A stretch of DNA of 44,079 nucleotides, from the NCBI GenBank assembly GCA_017619335.1, contig JAFZSP010000040.1, positions 1-44,079 on the forward strand. The letters run 5' to 3'. Source of the stretch: Bacteroidaceae bacterium (lineage in GTDB: Bacteria; Bacteroidota; Bacteroidia; Bacteroidales; Bacteroidaceae). Shown one piece after another: positions 42,940-44,079 of this stretch; position 1 is the first letter of the stretch, and every line of letters begins with the position of its first letter. The position numbers and the translations under genes are program-made. The notes beneath the pieces are model-generated. The model was given only the letters and a program-made list of their open reading frames with translations, did not search any database and was not told the DNA's origin.

Positions 42940-43116
42940 TCAGACGAATCCCTTGAAGTCAGCTGCCCGACCAAAAAAGATATTGCCATCTTCGGTCTGA
43001 GCAGAAATCACAGTACCAACGAAGGAGTTGTCCTCAACTTCTATCACTTGTCCCTTCACCCAATCGCCATATTGCGTCAGGTCTGGAGAAATCATAACAT
43101 AATCACCTAATGCCAT
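42940..43116 (-). CDS. small VapD partner, possible antitoxin
   Basis: 58 residues (MALGDYVMISPDLTQYGDWV, ending GRAADFKGFV). It is acidic with SH3-like beta text (GQVIEVEDNSFVGTVISA), and I know no named family for it. Start 43116 is chosen over 43170 because the promoter -7 box lies at 43140-43147, inside the longer version. Position directly before vapD suggests an antitoxin or regulator; this is inference only. An AAAGGA-like ribosome site sits next to the ATG. Confidence 0.7.
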   Translation of the reverse strand: MALGDYVMISPDLTQYGDWVKGQVIEVEDNSFVGTVISAQTEDGNIFFGRAADFKGFV

Positions 43117-43139
43117 ATCCTTTTTCTTTAAAACTGCCG

Positions 43140-43171
43140 CAAAGATAGGCATTGTTTGTGGATTACACAAG
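43140..43171 (-). promoter_or_regulatory. promoter of the VapD cassette
   Basis: On the minus strand CTTG (43168-43171), 20-nt spacer, TATCTTTG (43140-43147). The -33 box has one mismatch to TTTG. Confidence 0.65.
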
Positions 43172-43236
43172 AATAATCCCCTCTTTTTTCAGTTTTTCAA
43201 AGAAAGCGCGTATTTTTTGTTGTTTTTCGACACACT

Positions 43237-43397
43237 TGTCAAAATGTGGTCAAAATGGTCATGGTCAAAATGGTCATTTTCATTTTCGGATTGTGTCATT
43301 TGCTCACTATATATAAATATAAATATTTATTATATAGTGGCGGATTTTGACACTTCCAAATCGATTTTGACAAATGACCAAATGACCAAAATGACCA
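43237..43397. repeat. large AT-rich imperfect palindrome with iterated GTCA motifs
   Basis: The left arm carries several GTCAAAATG/GTCATTTT units (43238-43280). The right arm carries their complements (TTTTGACAAATGACC..., 43364-43397). The centre is a near-perfect stem: 43305-43319 with 43324-43339 (CACTATATATAAATA), loop TAAA. The arms also match around GTGTCA near the centre. It separates the VapD cassette from the HU-like gene and has no coding character. Confidence 0.75.
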
Positions 43398-43436
43398 CAC
43401 AAGAGAGCTTCAGGTTTCAAGTTTCAAGTTTCAAAT

Positions 43437-43498
43437 TTCAAGTTTCAGGTGGCTGCGCATGAATCCTGCATCTTGAAACCAGAAACTTGAATTTTTTT
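43437..43498 (+). terminator. hairpin plus T-run
   Basis: TTCAAGTTTCAGGT (43437-43450) pairs with ACCAGAAACTTGAA (43478-43491) with one mismatch, followed by seven T. It is preceded by a ttcaagtttcaagtttcaaa microrepeat. No plus-strand gene ends before it; it may shield the HU promoter from readthrough. Confidence 0.55.
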
Positions 43499-43506
43499 CA
43501 AAATAA

Positions 43507-43539
43507 TTCGTAGACCGCACTCCCCATGTTGTATCTTTG
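43507..43539 (+). promoter_or_regulatory. promoter of the HU-like gene
   Basis: TTCG (43507-43510), 21-nt spacer, TATCTTTG (43532-43539). The leader to the ATG at 43700 is about 155 nt and contains copy 2 of the 55-bp repeat. Confidence 0.6.
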
Positions 43540-43603
43540 CAACGTGAATGAGAGAAGAATCAACCTCGCCCAAGCGCAGTGGCCAATGCGCCTAAGCGAC
43601 AGA

Positions 43604-43658
43604 GACAATTCCCTTATGCGCACCCCGGGTTTCGCAAGGGCGAAGTCGCGAATTCGCC
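43604..43658 (+). repeat. 55-bp dispersed repeat, copy 2
   Basis: Same orientation as the copy at 22381-22435, three mismatches. Here it lies in the presumed 5' leader of the HU-like gene, where GGGCGAAG...TTCGCCC could fold into a hairpin. Confidence 0.85.
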
Positions 43659-43699
43659 CAAGCGCTCACACAACACAAACAACTCTAAACACTAAACCT

Positions 43700-44079
43700 A
43701 TGGCAAAGTATCAAAACCAAATCAAGAAGGTCGTTGACCTTCAGAGCGTGCAGGGCGTGCCGTTCAGCGTCTGCATGATGAAGAACCCCATGAACGAGAA
43801 CGACCCCAAGAAGGCCTACGCCGCCATCCAGTACAACGGCAAGATCCAGCTGGACCAGCTCGCCGCCCACATCAAGGAGCACGGCAGCGTGTATTCCCGC
43901 GGCACCATCGTGGGCGTCATCACCGAGATGGTGGATTGCGTGGCCGAGTACCTGAAGAAGGGCTTCAAGGTGGAGCTGGGAGACCTCGGCATCATCAGCC
44001 TGTCCATCGCCCAGCGCGCCGCCAAGACCGCCGCCGCCTTCACCAGCGACAACATCACGGACTGCTACGCCCGCTTCAC
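43700..44079 (+). CDS. HU-related DNA-binding protein, 3' end outside window
   Basis: 126 residues are visible from MAKYQNQIKKVVDLQSVQG; the frame is still open at the window edge. The text IQYNGKIQLDQLAAHIKEHG, SRGTIVGVITEMVDCVAEYL and KGFKVELGDLGIISLSI fits the Bacteroidetes HU-related (HU-HIG) family, which has the HU fold with an extended N-terminus and binds DNA without clear sequence choice. The gene is more G+C-rich than the region before it. Such genes are often multicopy in Bacteroidales and associated with mobile regions. Confidence 0.87.
   Translation, partial: MAKYQNQIKKVVDLQSVQGVPFSVCMMKNPMNENDPKKAYAAIQYNGKIQLDQLAAHIKEHGSVYSRGTIVGVITEMVDCVAEYLKKGFKVELGDLGIISLSIAQRAAKTAAAFTSDNITDCYARF

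Noticed and set aside
22381..43658. The two 55-bp direct repeats as att sites of an integrated element
   Set aside because: No integrase, tRNA target or transfer genes are seen inside, and the enclosed gdhA looks like a core gene; kept only as a repeat pair.

Overview
The window looks like a chromosome segment from a gut or rumen Bacteroidales bacterium, most probably Prevotellaceae. The reasons are the promoter style (TTTG about 20 nt upstream of TAnnTTTG, seen ahead of several genes), the order purH-mreB-mreC-mreD-PBP2-rodA, an HU-related histone-like protein of the Bacteroidetes type, a RibBA fusion, and many secreted glycan-degrading enzymes. Names come from reading motifs and domain order by eye; no database search was run.

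Layout. (1) 1-2160: two arrays of 22-bp tandem repeats, a clear promoter and a secreted beta-helix protein of the Cthe_2159/DUF4353 type with a Gly/Pro/Phe-rich insert. (2) 2174-8231, minus strand: a five-gene operon of two Gfo/Idh/MocA oxidoreductases, two DUF1080 proteins (ATGA-coupled) and a lipoprotein carboxylesterase. It resembles the oxidative 3-keto-glycoside cleavage route. A GH2 glycosidase (8392-10959, minus) lies next to it. (3) 11106-22136, plus strand: housekeeping genes. These are an LptF/LptG-type permease, ribBA, an aspartate aminotransferase, a PurH reduced to its IMP cyclohydrolase domain, then mreB, mreC, mreD, PBP2 and rodA for cell elongation. (4) 22137-22490: a decayed BRO-N (phage antirepressor) fragment, a strong inverted repeat and one copy of a 55-bp dispersed repeat. 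(5) 22491-36812, minus strand: a cell-wall polysaccharide locus with no susC/susD in view. In transcription order it encodes GH98, GH43, GH43-CBM6-esterase, an SGNH esterase, a double GH43-CBM6 enzyme and a GH31 with a PA14-like insert. The set fits decorated (glucurono)arabinoxylan. (6) 36846-40740: gdhA (minus) and a DPP4-like peptidase (plus), divergent. (7) 40741-43170: a terminator sharing its stem with the one at 2118-2154, a second frameshifted BRO relic, and a minus-strand cassette of small partner, VapD-like protein and HNH endonuclease. (8) 43172-44079: a large AT-rich imperfect palindrome with iterated GTCA motifs, the second copy of the 55-bp repeat, and the start of an HU-like gene cut by the window end.

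How the parts may work together. The secreted GH98, GH43, GH31 and esterase set could open and debranch feruloylated, acetylated xylan. The GH2 and the oxidoreductase/DUF1080 operon could deal with glycosides that ordinary hydrolases handle poorly. The most unusual points are the esterase-bearing DUF1080 operon, the single-domain PurH, the GH98 behind gdhA, the repeats that enter a signal peptide or recur between genes, and the palindrome between the VapD cassette and the HU gene.
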